From the NCBI GenBank assembly GCA_019775845.1, contig JADQAV010000064.1:62001-126000 (forward strand): a DNA stretch of 64,000 nucleotides. The letters are read 5' to 3'. This DNA is from Myrmaecium sp. VS I D KN 1 (Eukaryota; Ascomycota; Dothideomycetes; Valsariales; Valsariaceae). A program made the translations under genes and the position numbers. Below are positions 11,929 through 23,273 of this stretch, piece after piece. The notes beneath the pieces were generated by a model. The model was given only the letters and a program-made list of their open reading frames with translations. It did no database searches and was not told where the DNA came from. How positions within the stretch are numbered: position 1 is the stretch's first letter; each line of letters starts with the position of its first letter.

Positions 11929-12582
11929 TTGTGGCGTCCTCTTCTGCTCTCCGTTCCTGTTCGACTTCCTTCTCGAGCAGGCGCGACTTTCTTCCTCCCT
12001 CTCATTTCTTCCTCCTTCTTTGCGGCGCCCGATGGCTCTCAAGCCACGCATCCTCTTTCCCTCCTTTTCATTCGACGTTGGGAGAACGGGAAGCACGAAA
12101 TTGGGTTTCCCTTCGCCCTTTCAGACCGTTGTCTATTTACGTTTTTCCGACGTCTATCCCAGCCCGGTCTAGACTGGTTTTCTTTGTATTCGCACCTTGA
12201 TAGCATAGCGACGGCGTTTTCTCTTTTGGCTTGGTTTTCTTTCTGATTGTTTCCCATTCATTCATCATGAGCCCCTGATTTGTATCTTGTATTTTCTCCC
12301 CATCCTGTATTTGGCGAAGCATCAAGCACCATCCTCTGAGAGAAGTAGAGACTGAAGACGAAGAGGGCGAGCTGGCAGTTATTAATTCCGCCATCAATAC
12401 CATCATCATCACCATGATTACTACCACGAGGAACAATGAATGTCTTTGCATTACGTGACCGTCATCATACTGTATACACAAATACAGCTTGCTCGCATCA
12501 TCCAGAGTTTCATCCCCGCTCTCTCTCCGCCTCATTTCCATGGGCCCTCTCACATCCAACCCCATTCCCATGTCCGTCCCTT
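11929..12582. other. Convergent intergenic region
   Basis: This is the shared 3' flank between Rpc34 (plus strand) and the Ala/Ser-rich gene (minus strand). It is T-rich on the left. No gene or repeat is seen. Confidence 0.5.
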
Positions 12583-14583
12583 TCAAGTCCTCCACGCCTC
12601 CCTACCCCCCAAGTCCCGCATCTCCGCCCTGGCCATCCGCACCTGGCCCTCCAACCAGCCCCCCACCCCCACCTCCTCATCCGGTGCCGCCCCCGTTTCC
12701 GCCGTCGCCTGAAGCAAGCCGTCCACCCACCGGCGCTCCCGCTCCAGCACCCCCCGCTCCAAACGCCGCATCACCTGGCCCTCCTCCGCGATCCCATCCA
12801 GCGTCCGGCGGAGCAGACGCACCAGCGGCATCGGTCCCACCTCTTCCTCCTCTGCTTCCTCCTCCTCGCCTTCAACACTCGACAAACCCTCAACCAACTC
12901 CCCCCGCAACCGCCCCGCCCTCCGCACCAACCGATCCACCTCCGCCCGCCACCCCTCCCCCAAGCCCTCAACAACAAGCCCCATCTCCCCCGCGTCCCCC
13001 CGTCGTCGCTCCCAGCACCCCTCCACCCCCGCGACCCACCCCGCAAAACCCTCCACCAGCTCCGCCCACCGCTCGCCGAGCCCGCCCACCTCGCGCGCCA
13101 ACAGACCCAGCGCGCGCACCCGCTCGCCGAGCTGCGCGCCGGCCCCGCCGGCCCAGCGCTCCCACGCTCCCAGCGCCCGCACTTCCGCTGCCGCCCGCGC
13201 ACGCTCCCCGACCGCCCGCTCCGCCGCCGCGGTCGCGGCCCACCGCGCTGCTAGCTTTCGTTGCGCGTCCGCACGCCAGGCTGCTAGGCACGGCTCCGCG
13301 TGCGCGGCTAGTATGTCTAGCGCTAGCAGCTGCGCCTGCTGGGCTCGCGTCTCTGTCGTTAGCTCGGCTGCGGCGGTGGCGTTCGAGGTCGAGGTCGAGG
13401 TTGGGGCAGGTGCTGGTGCGGACGCCGCCGGCTTGCGCGGCGTGAACGACTGCTGGTGTGTGTTGAAGGGGGGTCGTCGTGCTGCTGCTGCTGCTGCTGC
13501 TCCTGCTGCTGCGGGCCGTTTCGTTTTCGTGGGCGGAGGGGAGCTGCTGCTGCTGCTCGAGGTGGGCCGGGCGGTACTGGTGGTGGTGCCGGCGCCGGCG
13601 CCAGTGATAGTGTGGCTTCGTCGGAGGCCGGCTCCTACGGAAGACGTGGTCGTGGTCGTGCTCGTTCCCGGCTTGCTGCTTTTGGCCGCTGACGCCCGCA
13701 TGACTGCGCCATCGCTGCCTGCTTTGGCGTGTCGGGATGCTGCTCCCGCTGCTGCTGCTGTTGTGGATGAGGTGGGAGGACGTGCGAGGCGGGAAGTGGT
13801 GATCCCAGTGCTGCGTTCCTGAGTGCTTCGGTGGCGCGCATGTGTCGCCGCTGTTCGTCCGGCGCCCGCTGTCGTCGTGGTAGTGGCAGTAGGGGCGCGC
13901 AAGCTGCGTGTGCGTCGCAGCGCGGCCGCAGATGCACTCGCGGAAGCGGGAGCCGCAACAGGAGCAGGCGCAGCAGAAGCATTACGACCGACCTTCTCCG
14001 GTTGATCCCCAGTCGAAACCATGGCGCCTGTGAGCTCCGTACTCCCGCTCCCCGTCCCATCCTCTTCCTCCTCCCCCTCTTCCTCAACGCCATCCCCGCC
14101 GTCCACCTCCGCACCGCTCTCCTCATTCGCACCATCCATATCCGTCTCCGCTTCCGTATCCGGCGGTGTCATCGATGGCGTCTCGCTCGCGCTCGCCCCA
14201 GCTCTAGCGGCGGCGGGGTTTCCCTTCGCGCCCAGCGCGGGCGGATGGAGACGCAGCCGCGACACCTTCGCTCCGCCCGTCGGTCGCGGGAGCTGCGGGC
14301 GCCGCGACGGCGTCGGAAGGCCGGAGGAGGGCAGCGATGGGTTCTGCGTGGGGAGAGAGGGTAGGGTCAGCGGCCTCTCGCGTTATGTGACTCTCGCTGT
14401 ACGGAGACGGACCTCTCTTTCTGCTGCTCTTCCACCTGCTGCTGTGCTCGTGCTTGTGCTCTTGCTCGACGGCGGCCGCGCGATGTTGCTCCGTCCGCCC
14501 GGTGCTGTTGCTGTTGCTGCGCCGGCGAGACGGGATGATGGGGGGATGCGGGAGGAAGTATTCGGCGGCTGAGGTGGCGGCAT
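12583..14583 (-). CDS. Uncharacterised Ala/Ser/Pro-rich protein with acidic N-terminal part and helical C-terminus
   Basis: I do not recognise this protein. On the minus strand exon 1 is 14583-14413 and exon 2 is 14343-12583, giving about 643 residues. The 69-bp intron begins GTCCGT, has a GCTGACC branch site and ends CACGCAG. Exon 2 then reads in frame NPSLPSSGLPTPSRRPQLPR. The proposed start MPPPQPPNTSSRIPPSS follows a pyrimidine-rich leader; an in-frame ATG at 14670 is the alternative. Order of parts: a Pro/Ser/Thr-rich start, an acidic run (about EEEGEEEEDG), a long Ala/Thr/Ser low-complexity middle with poly-Ser and poly-Ala, and a final 260 residues rich in Leu, Glu, Arg and Trp likely to form helices (for example VRLLRRTLDGIAEEGQVMRR). 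No signal peptide or membrane segment. The helical C-terminus suggests a scaffold or complex subunit, but that is guesswork. Confidence 0.62.
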
Positions 14584-15572
14584 GATAGGCTGGGACGTCT
14601 GCTTTGGAATGCTCTGCTTTCCGTTGTCTTTCTCTCCTCTTTGGTATCTCTTCTTACGCCCCTTTCCCACCCGATTTCCCTGATGTCGGATGTACGGCGG
14701 CGGTGTCGGCGGCTCCCCTGCTTGTTCGTCTAGCGATTGGGAAGTATAGCGTGATGTAGGTGATTTGAAGCAGTGCGGAGAGGCTTCTTGTGCCCTGTAT
14801 GTGGTGTTGGTAGGTGATTTGCTGTCCGCGCGCCTGCGTCCGCTGGTTGTTTTGTTGTTTGTTGGCTCGCCGAAACGGGCGGCGGCGGGACCAACCCCGT
14901 CAGACGGGGTTAAGGTCGGGGATATTTATTCAGCTGCCTGGCTGGAGCTGAGCTGAGGATTCAATTCTAGATCACCATGCCATCTTCTCCTGAATGCGTT
15001 CCTCATGTTTCAATATGTATAGTCTGTAGCAGTATATCCATCCATCCGATCACTCTGGTATCTACTCCTCTACCCGGCCATTCTCTCCCTTCCCAACCAT
15101 CAAAAGCGAAGAGCGCAATCGAACAAACGGTTGATCAAACAGCAGGAACAGCAAAGAGAAACAGCGGAGATGGACAGTCAGCAAATAGATAAATAGATAT
15201 ATAGCCTAGTAGTACGCTGGTCGCTGAAAAGCCTTCGTCAAAAAATGGCGTGCAAGAGAGACAAATCTACTACTTTCGTCGATGGTTAATTGGACTTGTC
15301 GAATCACAACACGCAGCACTTCTTCGAACTCGTTAAAAAATATGCGGGACCGTGGGACTATGAGTTCCTCTCCTCACATCCTCGTCTCCTCTCGAATACC
15401 TCTCTCTCGAACACGCCTGCCCGCTGTCTCCACCTAACCCCAGAATGAGATCGCGTTCCTGCTCCTTAGATTTCATTTCTCTCACCCGTCCTGCCTCAAC
15501 GACCCAGTCTTTCCCATCCCCCCTCTTCATTTTCCGCCGAGGCATATCGCTCAAAACTTCGAACTCTCTGTC
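14584..15572. other. Intergenic region between the Ala/Ser-rich gene and 6-phosphogluconolactonase
   Basis: Both flanking genes are on the minus strand, so this holds the promoter of the Ala/Ser-rich gene and the 3' flank of the lactonase gene. No gene is seen. A short GC-rich inverted pair lies near 14,880-14,905 (CCCGTCAGACGGGG-like), of unknown meaning. Confidence 0.45.
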
Positions 15573-16370
15573 TTACAGACTTCCCCGTCTGGCAGGAAAC
15601 TGAACCCCCTCCACCGCCCCAAAGTCCGTGAACCACGTCACCCGGTCCTGGGCGATCCCGTTCACCAGGCCGCAGGGCAGGCTGTGGCCCTCCTCCGTGT
15701 CGAAAATGCGCTTGAGCACCTCCCGCTTCCCATCCCCGGTCGCGACAAAGGCGATCTTGATCGCGTGGCTAGCCACGGGCAGGCTGAGCGTGATCCGCTT
15801 CGGCGGCGGCTTCGGGCTGTCCTCGATCGGGAGGACCCAGGCCTCGGTCTCGCGCAAGAGAGGGTGACCGGGGAAGAGCGAGCAGGTGTGCCCGTCCGGT
15901 CCGCAGCCGAGCAGGAGTAGGTCGAACATGGGAATCTTGACGCTGTCCCGAGCCGCGAATGCCTTGACGAGCGTCTGCTCGTACTGATCCGCGAGCTCCT
16001 GCACGTTGTCCAGCCACTGCTCGTCGATTGGATAGACGGTCGGGAAGCCAAGGGTGTCCTTGGGGATCTTGTCGAGCAGCTCCGCCTTGAGCAAGCCGTA
16101 GTTGCTGTCTGCGTGGTTAAGAGGGACGGCGCGCTCGTCGGCGAAGAAGACGTGCCAGCGACTGAAGTCGACTCGGTCCTCGGCGGTGCCATTCGAGGGC
16201 GCCAGGAGCGCCTGTGCCAACACCTTGGGCAGCGAACCCCCGCTCACCCCGACGCGGAAGAGGCCGTGCCTCTCGAAGGCGGCGTTCTGCGCATCCAGTA
16301 CGTAGGTGCGCAGGTTTTTGGCCAAATCGGCCGTGTCCGGGAAGGCATAGAGATTCGGTGGCTTGCCCAT
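15573..16370 (-). CDS. 6-phosphogluconolactonase (SOL type)
   Basis: A single exon of 265 residues, the usual length. It hydrolyses 6-phosphogluconolactone to 6-phosphogluconate, the second step of the oxidative pentose phosphate pathway, in the cytosol. Family motifs in order are GVSGGSLPKVLAQAL (residues 41-55), WHVFFADERAVPLNHADSNY (72-91) and LLLGCGPDGHTCSLFPGHP (152-170, with the catalytic His of GPDGHT). Further matches are RITLSLP and the C-terminal TWFTDFGAV. The start at 16370 (MGKPPNLYAF) is preceded by a poly-Thr-coding CAC/ACC repeat and a pyrimidine-rich leader. The frame stays open upstream to 16775, but that part reads as leader, not protein. Its minus-strand promoter lies to the right, in the gene-poor stretch. 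Confidence 0.95.
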   Translation of the reverse strand: MGKPPNLYAFPDTADLAKNLRTYVLDAQNAAFERHGLFRVGVSGGSLPKVLAQALLAPSNGTAEDRVDFSRWHVFFADERAVPLNHADSNYGLLKAELLDKIPKDTLGFPTVYPIDEQWLDNVQELADQYEQTLVKAFAARDSVKIPMFDLLLLGCGPDGHTCSLFPGHPLLRETEAWVLPIEDSPKPPPKRITLSLPVASHAIKIAFVATGDGKREVLKRIFDTEEGHSLPCGLVNGIAQDRVTWFTDFGAVEGVQFPARRGSL

Positions 16371-19300
16371 GGTGGTGGTGGTGGTAGTTGTGGTGGTGAT
16401 TGTTAGGTGGGTGTCGTTATCGGGCAGACGTTGTACGTCTGTGTCCGTGTGTGGGCGGTTGGGCGTGACGAGACGATGACGAGCTTCGTCCGGTTGCGAG
16501 AAGCGGTACGGTACGCCGGTGAGGTATGTGGTGTGGAGAGGAATTGTGTGTGTGAGGGGTGTGAGTGCGAAGGAGTGAAAGAAGGATGGATGGAAAGAGA
16601 GAGGAAGTGGGAGAACGTGGAAGGGAAGCCAAAGCCCAAGGAAGCGCGGGGGTTTGTTCGGTTTCGTGTGGTGCTGGTGGGGGTTTTTGGCGTCGGCATT
16701 GGCGCGGGCGTACGATCGGTTGTTGGTTGGCCACGCTACGTGCCTCCCCTGCACGAGCTTAGGTAAGCTACCCAAGTTACCGTTACATACCAGGCACTAC
16801 ATACTACTACTTGGGTATACTTCATCCTAACCTGCTTCGACATAAAAGCTCCGGTGCCGCAGCAGCAGCAACAGCGGCTGCAGGGGATGGAGGGAGTACT
16901 TTGACGTGCATTCAAGTGTTGGATCCCTTCTTGCTTCCAGCTGGCCAAAGATGTCAGGCCTTCTTTACCACTTCACCTGCACCTACAGTACCCTGCACCT
17001 TCTTCCCGATGGCATCCCGGGGACGGCAGGTCGCAGGTCGGAGTTCGCAGATAGCAGATAGCAGGCCATGGCAGCCTCATCGAGTGGGTATGCAGCGATC
17101 GCAGATGAAGAGATAACGTTAGTTAGCGTGTGTATGGACTGGAGTAGGTAACATGGTAGACCATTTGCTACAGTATCGAGTACCTGATAGGAGCAGTAGA
17201 GAATACTAGGAAGTTTGTAATATATCGTAAATTGGCACTTTACGGTATGCAATAATACGTATATTACATCTCAAATTATTCGAGCACTGTGATCAATATT
17301 ATGGGACCGTAACTCTCTAATTCCACGGTGCGGATGCTATCAACGTGAATCGCACGCCATCGAGTACACCTTAGTCACACAAAAAAGAATAAAAAACTGA
17401 AGGCTGATGAATCCAAACGTTGCATTTCAATACTATAAAACATGACACCTTTGGCACGCGCTGGCGGCGGCGACGGCGGCGCCCACTTCACCCCTCCCTC
17501 CCCTCTTCCCCTCCCCCTCCGGTTGACGTCAGAATCGCGGAGGAGTGAAAAGTATCCATCATTTATCTCCCTTCTGTGCTGCCCCCGATACATCTCTTCT
17601 TTGTTCTTGCTCTCTTCTCATAGTCAATCGGGTTCTGCAACGCGGATGTATGTAAGTACATCAGTCCTCTTTGGACCACCTACGGAGGTTGGTGAAGCAC
17701 TGTAGGTAAGGGGGAAGTGCGAGAGCCCCAGACATGTCCAAAGTAAAAGCCCGACCAAGCGCCCCCCACCAACCGACCTTACTTACCGACCTTGGGTACA
17801 AACCGTACCCACTACTGACAACTCGAAGACGTCCAAAGGTGGACGTTGGACAGTGTGTCGTTCTTCTTGCATGGCCTAAAATTTCAGATGCTTTCGCTGA
17901 GCCTTGAGATGGATATGCAACGCACCTCTCATCTCATGGATCCATCACCATGTTACCTACCCAGCAAGAGTGTATACCGGGACGGATCAGACTCCGCGAT
18001 CACGATCGCGACATTCCACGGTGATGGGGAGTAAGGTGGGGTAGATAGGGGGTGGGGTGCAAGCCCCTCCCGACTTTCCGAGAAGCTTCTCGAACACGAC
18101 ATCCTTTTGTAAACACACAAGACGCAATAAACAGCGCGCACCATAGCAACGCACTCACCACATACGTAACCCATAGTCGCAGAAGGAAAATCAGCAGCAG
18201 CAGCAGCGCTTCGTCCCTCGTGCTCTGCCGATCGTAATACGCAGAGTATCAGTGCGTTGGAAGCTTCTCAATCGAATCCAGCGCGAAGACCCTCTTTTCT
18301 GCGGGGAGACGGGGAGAAGGGGAGAAGAAGAAAAGCACTGACGATACTGTTTTCGCTTTGGAAAAGAGGGACACGCGCAGAACAACAACTTACCGGGAAC
18401 GCTGAAGGCTTGCTCGATTTCCTTCTTTGCCTGTTCGCTTCGCTCTGTTTCGTAGTGGCAGACGTTAGCGAAGGCAGCCGGTGACGATATAGAGAGAACT
18501 TCAACTTTGACTTTTTGTTTGACAGATTTCATGTGTCGTAATGGGAAGGCGCCTCGTTTTGGAGCATGATGAAAAGCGGGATTGTGGACGGAAGGATTGC
18601 TTGACCCATCAAAGATGCTTGTGTCGACGAGAGTCCTGATGGAACCTCATTTGAAAGGTCAGTGGAAGGAGACCAAACGTCCAGATACAACCCATCGCCG
18701 AATGGATCAAAGAAGCTGTTCAGATGATCCGCCACCAAACGCGATGCTGCTGGAAGGGAAGATGTTTAGTGATCTTGGAGATGCTTCGCGACCACGGGTA
18801 GGTAGGTAGGGCAACGCAAAATCGTCTCGAAGGGGGGAGATCCCTCTCAACCGTCGAGGGCGTCACGACCACAGCATAGCAACATCCAGGAGAGAGCCGA
18901 GTCTCTTGACCGAGTAAGAGGCAGGTACGGTAATAGCTGGCCAGCTAGGTGTGGCGGTATAGTAACTCGTACGTCACTCTAGCGTAATACTGATTAAGAA
19001 GGGGCTTACGCTTTTTAAAGGGTTCTATCTTCTGATCAGTTCGATTGATTTATTACCAACTGGCCAGCCCATACGATACCAGCCGACGATGGCGCCCGAA
19101 CAAGCCCTAAACGGAGGCCGTGTGCCTTGTCTTGGAACCGCCCACCCCCACGGTCCGGGAAGTGGAAGGGGTGAGAGTGAGACGACCCTCCCCATCTCGA
19201 AACCGGGGCATTGCGCGTTCGAAACGGACGGACGGGGAGCAGCCAACAAGATCCGATCTGACTGACCGGACCAGCGAACGGGGAGAACGTTTTCGAGATG

Positions 19301-22300
19301 GAAATGGAGAGGGGAGGCCAAGGAAAAAGTCCGTGCATGAAACATGGTGTGGTTTCGAGATGGCGCAAGCAGATCCCCTGGGAGACGGCTCGGCTAAAGA
19401 GATGTTGAACCAGGATCCTCCTTCTTTCTCCAGGAGCAAACATTGCTCGCTCGGACCAGAAACAAGGCTGTTCGAAGGTGGTGGAGCTGCAATGCCTGTG
19501 GCTGGAAGGAGATCGAGCATGATGAGTTGCGCGGCGCGCCATCCCGTGAGTTAGGAGACCGTTGGAGATCGTTTGACACCGGACGATTCAGATGTTGATG
19601 TGGTTCTCACGGTCCTTCTGAAGCTCCAGACACCACACGGGCGCAGCCATGCGACGGATTGGCCGGTCCGACATAGGTCAGCTCGTTAACGTGCTGTTTT
19701 TTGATTCGACGGGAAGCCCTACCCGCTCAACATTCAATTCGAAGACGGCTGAACCAACAGGGGATTAGCAGTGGTGCAGTTGTGCCTGAGAATTACCTTG
19801 ATCCTCACACCGGCGTGCCTAGATTCCGTGAGCAAGAGCGGTAAGTATCCCAAGGGGATGGGTGGACGTCCCGGGATGCTGACCTGCGCGGAATTCCCTC
19901 ACACATGCACGCCGCCGCCGAAACTGGTGGTGGTTCGAGAATGAGTACCGGTGAGAGGGTCAGCCGTTCCTAGTGTTTTGCTAGAGCGAGGTACCAACCG
20001 GGTAGGGGCATGAGGGATGCATAAACCGGGATTCGACGTGCAAGGATTATCCATCCATTCTATCGGGAGAGGAAGGAGGAGGATAGAGCCGCAAGGCGAC
20101 GGACGAAAGAACGGAGAAATGCAGGACATGAGGCGGAGAGTGGTCCACGGAAACTGAAAAGAAGCTTGCGTGTAACTTACAGTCACCGGTTGAGGGAAAG
20201 GGAAGGACAGTGCCAAGAACGATTGACTTCCATCCACGCCGCCGAGAAGAGTGTGACAGCAAGAACCACACGACGAAGGAGTGATAAATTGTACGGGAGC
20301 CCAATTGGTAACTCAGGATGGGCGATGGCAGGCATGGAAGGATGACCGTTTCTGACATAAGTTACTGCAGACTCGTGTCTCGACCCTTCTCAAGCCACAT
20401 ACACACGTATGACGGTCGCTATGAACGCAGCGCCTCGTTTTCCTTGGAATGCAGCGGTCTGTCACGAAGACGTAGGCGTTATACATGTTCCGTCTTTCGG
20501 GCTTGGAGTTGTTGGTTAGGTACCCGAGAGGAAGCGTGAAGACGGCCTCGTGATCGTGCCGTGCACATTGACCACTACCGCCGTACCCCCAATCACGGCC
20601 TGGGCGACGAAGCCGCAGAGAGAAAGTCATCGCACTGCCGCCGCCCAACAAGCAAGCAAGTGTATCGCTGTCGGATGCCAACATAATTCGGGTTTGTCTC
20701 CTGGAGGTAAGGTGCGCCATTGTTGCTATGGTGTTGCTGTTGTTCCACTGACAGTTCAGAATCATTGTAGATAGGGGAGCCTGTGGGGCCGGGGGGAGGG
20801 CGCGGACCCCACGGCAGAGCCAGGCGCCCCCCGGTTGGTCTAGAACGGAGTGGAACGACCACGGGGCGCCGGCAGACCCTGGAGGCGGGGAGGCACGGAG
20901 GTTGAAGGGAAATGAGGCTGAACAGAGGAAGAGATACTCCACATCGATATTTACCGTTGCCAGCGTGATCGTTTCGTTTCTACGGCGTCGGTGTTCGAGG
21001 TAGATACAGGTTTCTGGTGGAAGGTGTGGGTTGGCGGTAGAGGTACAACTCGGAAGCATATCCGCTACTAGGGAAGACAGTCGGCAGGCAGGCAGGTAGG
21101 AACAGGAGGCTTCGTACTCTCTTTTCCATGGAACGACGACCAAATAGGTATGTTATCCTGAGTCGAACCCATGACCTACTTTATCTGAGCAGGCAGGCTG
21201 GGTCCGGGGTGTGTTGGGAACTAGGTAGAAGTAGGTGAATCCGCTCATTATCCATCCATCCGTCGGCATCCCCTGTGAGGCCGTTTTGACTTTTGTAACA
21301 GGAGAAGGGATAAAGGAAAAATGACTCAACGCGCGTCGTGCTTTCCGTTGGCCGATGGGTAGGCAGGCAGACAGTCGGACAGGTTGAACGGATGATGCTG
21401 ACTGTGTGCACGCGTGCGTGTGTCCGTTCACTCGTAACGTCGGCCGTGGGACGAGTCTCGCGTTAGACAGACAACAGGCAAAAATGGACGCAGGACTGCC
21501 AGCCAGCGGGTGAAGGAAAAGGCGATCGGTCATCGATTGCACGATGCGCATCCGAGATGGATGAACGACGCGGCTCTTGGCAGGTGTGCGCGTGCAAGAG
21601 CATCAAGAAAGGTAACCTATGGACGAGGCACTACGCTATGTCAACGTTACGGTGGGTAGACACTTTTTGTGTCTGTACCAGTCTACGTTCACGCCCTCAG
21701 CTCACGTCGGAGTTCACGGCCGCGTCAGGATGGGTTGATGTGGATGAGGAATCCATGCATCTCGCAGGGCAGAAAGAAGAAAAAGGGGGTTCGGTGGGTT
21801 TCGAACGCGGGCGTGATGGAAGGGATAGAAGGGGCAGGTAGAAGGAAAGAATGGACCAGTTTGACCAGCATCGACGACCGACCACGGTTCATGGTCCACT
21901 GATCACGGATCACGGATGATGGTGGAGTCCATGGGGGGCTCTGTGAGGCAGCGGACGGAACGGCAAAGCTACACGGGGCGAACGTGCTAGCAGGTGCGCC
22001 TTAAGGTAGGATCTGGATGGGATGCACGATGGACAGCGATGGCCCCGATGGGCGCGGCTAGTCTGGAGCAGCTGGTGCCCTGGGCCGTCCGGCACCGTCC
22101 AAGGTGTCCTGCGCCTTCTCGTCCTTAAGGCCCCTGGCCGGACGATCTGGGTTTTGGGGGACCATCGACACCATCGCCCATCGGCCGTTCCGCTGTCCAC
22201 CGTCCCCATGGGCCCCACCCGCCCCCATCGCACATCGCACATCCCCCGGCCCACTGATCTGTCTCGAATCCGCTCGAGCCAACTTCTAGGCCCCCCCGTT

Positions 22301-22736
22301 TTCCCTTCCGCCCCAGCCCGGCCGGCCAGTCAGCCCAGCCAGCCCAGTCAGCCATGCCTCCCTTCTGCCTCTTAAGCCAGTGGCCGTCCTTCATTCCTCT
22401 CCATCACTACTACAGTAACTACTTAGGTACGATCTTCGATGCGCAGGCCGAAATACACTACGGCTACCGCACCCGCCCTTCACTGTTTGCACCTGCACCT
22501 GCACCTGAACCTGCGACTGCAGCCGTCCTATCCATCCACACCCACTCCTGCCGATTCCGCCGCGCTCACTGGTTCGACCACTCTCTCCTCGCCGGACGGC
22601 TTCCTTGCTTTCTGATCGACTTCCGTCCCGTCCGTTGCTCCTACCTTCCTTGCCTTAAACTCCCTTACAACATATTTATCACCCGCCGACCTCCCGACTT
22701 CTACGATCCCGATCGGTGCGACGCGTCCCTCCTACG
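16371..22736. other. Gene-poor 6.4 kb stretch of ordinary base composition
   Basis: I find no frame with family resemblance, spliceable pair of frames or conserved motif on either strand. Open frames up to about 276 residues exist (for example on the minus strand at 20,313-21,143) but read as Ser/Arg/Pro/Cys-rich noise. A small AT-rich island lies at about 17,200-17,300. The last 400 bases are C/T-rich, like a long leader for the zinc-ribbon gene. The stretch is not RIP-mutated, as CpA is frequent. It may hold promoters, non-coding transcripts or long-decayed sequence. Confidence 0.5.
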
Positions 22737-23273
22737 ATGCTCTTTTCCAGCTTAAAGCAGCCTCCTGCTCCGTCGCAGCATCAGTCTTCTCCGCCTACCT
22801 GCTACTTCTCCTACACTCCCTCGCACGCCACGCCCGTCCAGCACTCGCCCTCCGACACGCCGCTCTGCTCGCCCGGCGGAACCGTCCTCTCTCTCGACAC
22901 CCCCTCCGAACCAGGCAACCCCCTCCTGGCCCTCCGTGACCCTCCGACGACGACCTACCGCCAGCCCGGCATGGACGCCGCCAAACTGCTCCAGCTGCAG
23001 ACGAAGGCGGCCTATGGCGCCAGCCGACCGCAACCGCAGCCGCATCAGTCGTCTGCCTCCTCGCCCGGCAGCGACTCGAGCACCAACCCGTCCCCCACCG
23101 CCAGCTCCTCCTCCACCAACACCATCCCGCAGATGCTCCCACCGCGCTGCTCCCGCTGCCACCGGAATGCCAGCCTCGGCGAGCTCAGCCCCACCGGCGA
23201 AGGGATGATCAGCTACGGCACCAACCTCTACTATTGCCGCCGCTGCGCCGAGCTCGTGGGCTTCTTCCGTTGA
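22737..23273 (+). CDS. Small uncharacterised protein with C-terminal CxxC...CxxC zinc-ribbon-like motif
   Basis: A single exon of 178 residues from the ATG at 22737 (an upstream in-frame ATG at 22716 would add seven). Residues 1-130 are Ser/Pro/Thr/Gln-rich and probably disordered, with a short Leu/Gln segment MDAAKLLQLQTKAAYG. The last 40 residues hold two cysteine pairs, CSRC and CRRC, 25 residues apart, separated by a Gly/Tyr segment (GMISYGTNLYYC) and ending ELVGFFR. The spacing fits a single zinc-binding ribbon or knuckle. I believe similar C-termini occur in other fungal proteins of unknown function, but could not check. No signal peptide or membrane segment is present. It is the last gene before the AT-rich block, whose edge is about 1.1 kb away. 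Confidence 0.72.
   Translation: MLFSSLKQPPAPSQHQSSPPTCYFSYTPSHATPVQHSPSDTPLCSPGGTVLSLDTPSEPGNPLLALRDPPTTTYRQPGMDAAKLLQLQTKAAYGASRPQPQPHQSSASSPGSDSSTNPSPTASSSSTNTIPQMLPPRCSRCHRNASLGELSPTGEGMISYGTNLYYCRRCAELVGFFR

Noticed and set aside
12489-13445. 318-codon plus-strand frame, Pro/Ala-rich
   Set aside because: It is antisense to the Ala/Ser-rich gene. The composition is simply the complement of Gly/Ala/Arg codons, and it starts in the wrong place for a promoter.
20313-21143. 276-codon minus-strand frame in the gene-poor region
   Set aside because: The translation is Ser/Arg/Cys/Pro-rich without hydrophobic pattern or motif, and no splice partners improve it.
21145-21215. tRNA-like sequence on the minus strand (GGTCATGGGTTCGACTC resembles a T-arm and box B)
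   Set aside because: The T stem does not pair properly, the anticodon loop lacks U33, and there is no D-arm or box A upstream.
21780-21830. GGTTTCGAACGC next to a T-run on the minus strand, considered as a tRNA end
   Set aside because: No pairing T-arm forms in either orientation and no other tRNA arms are present.
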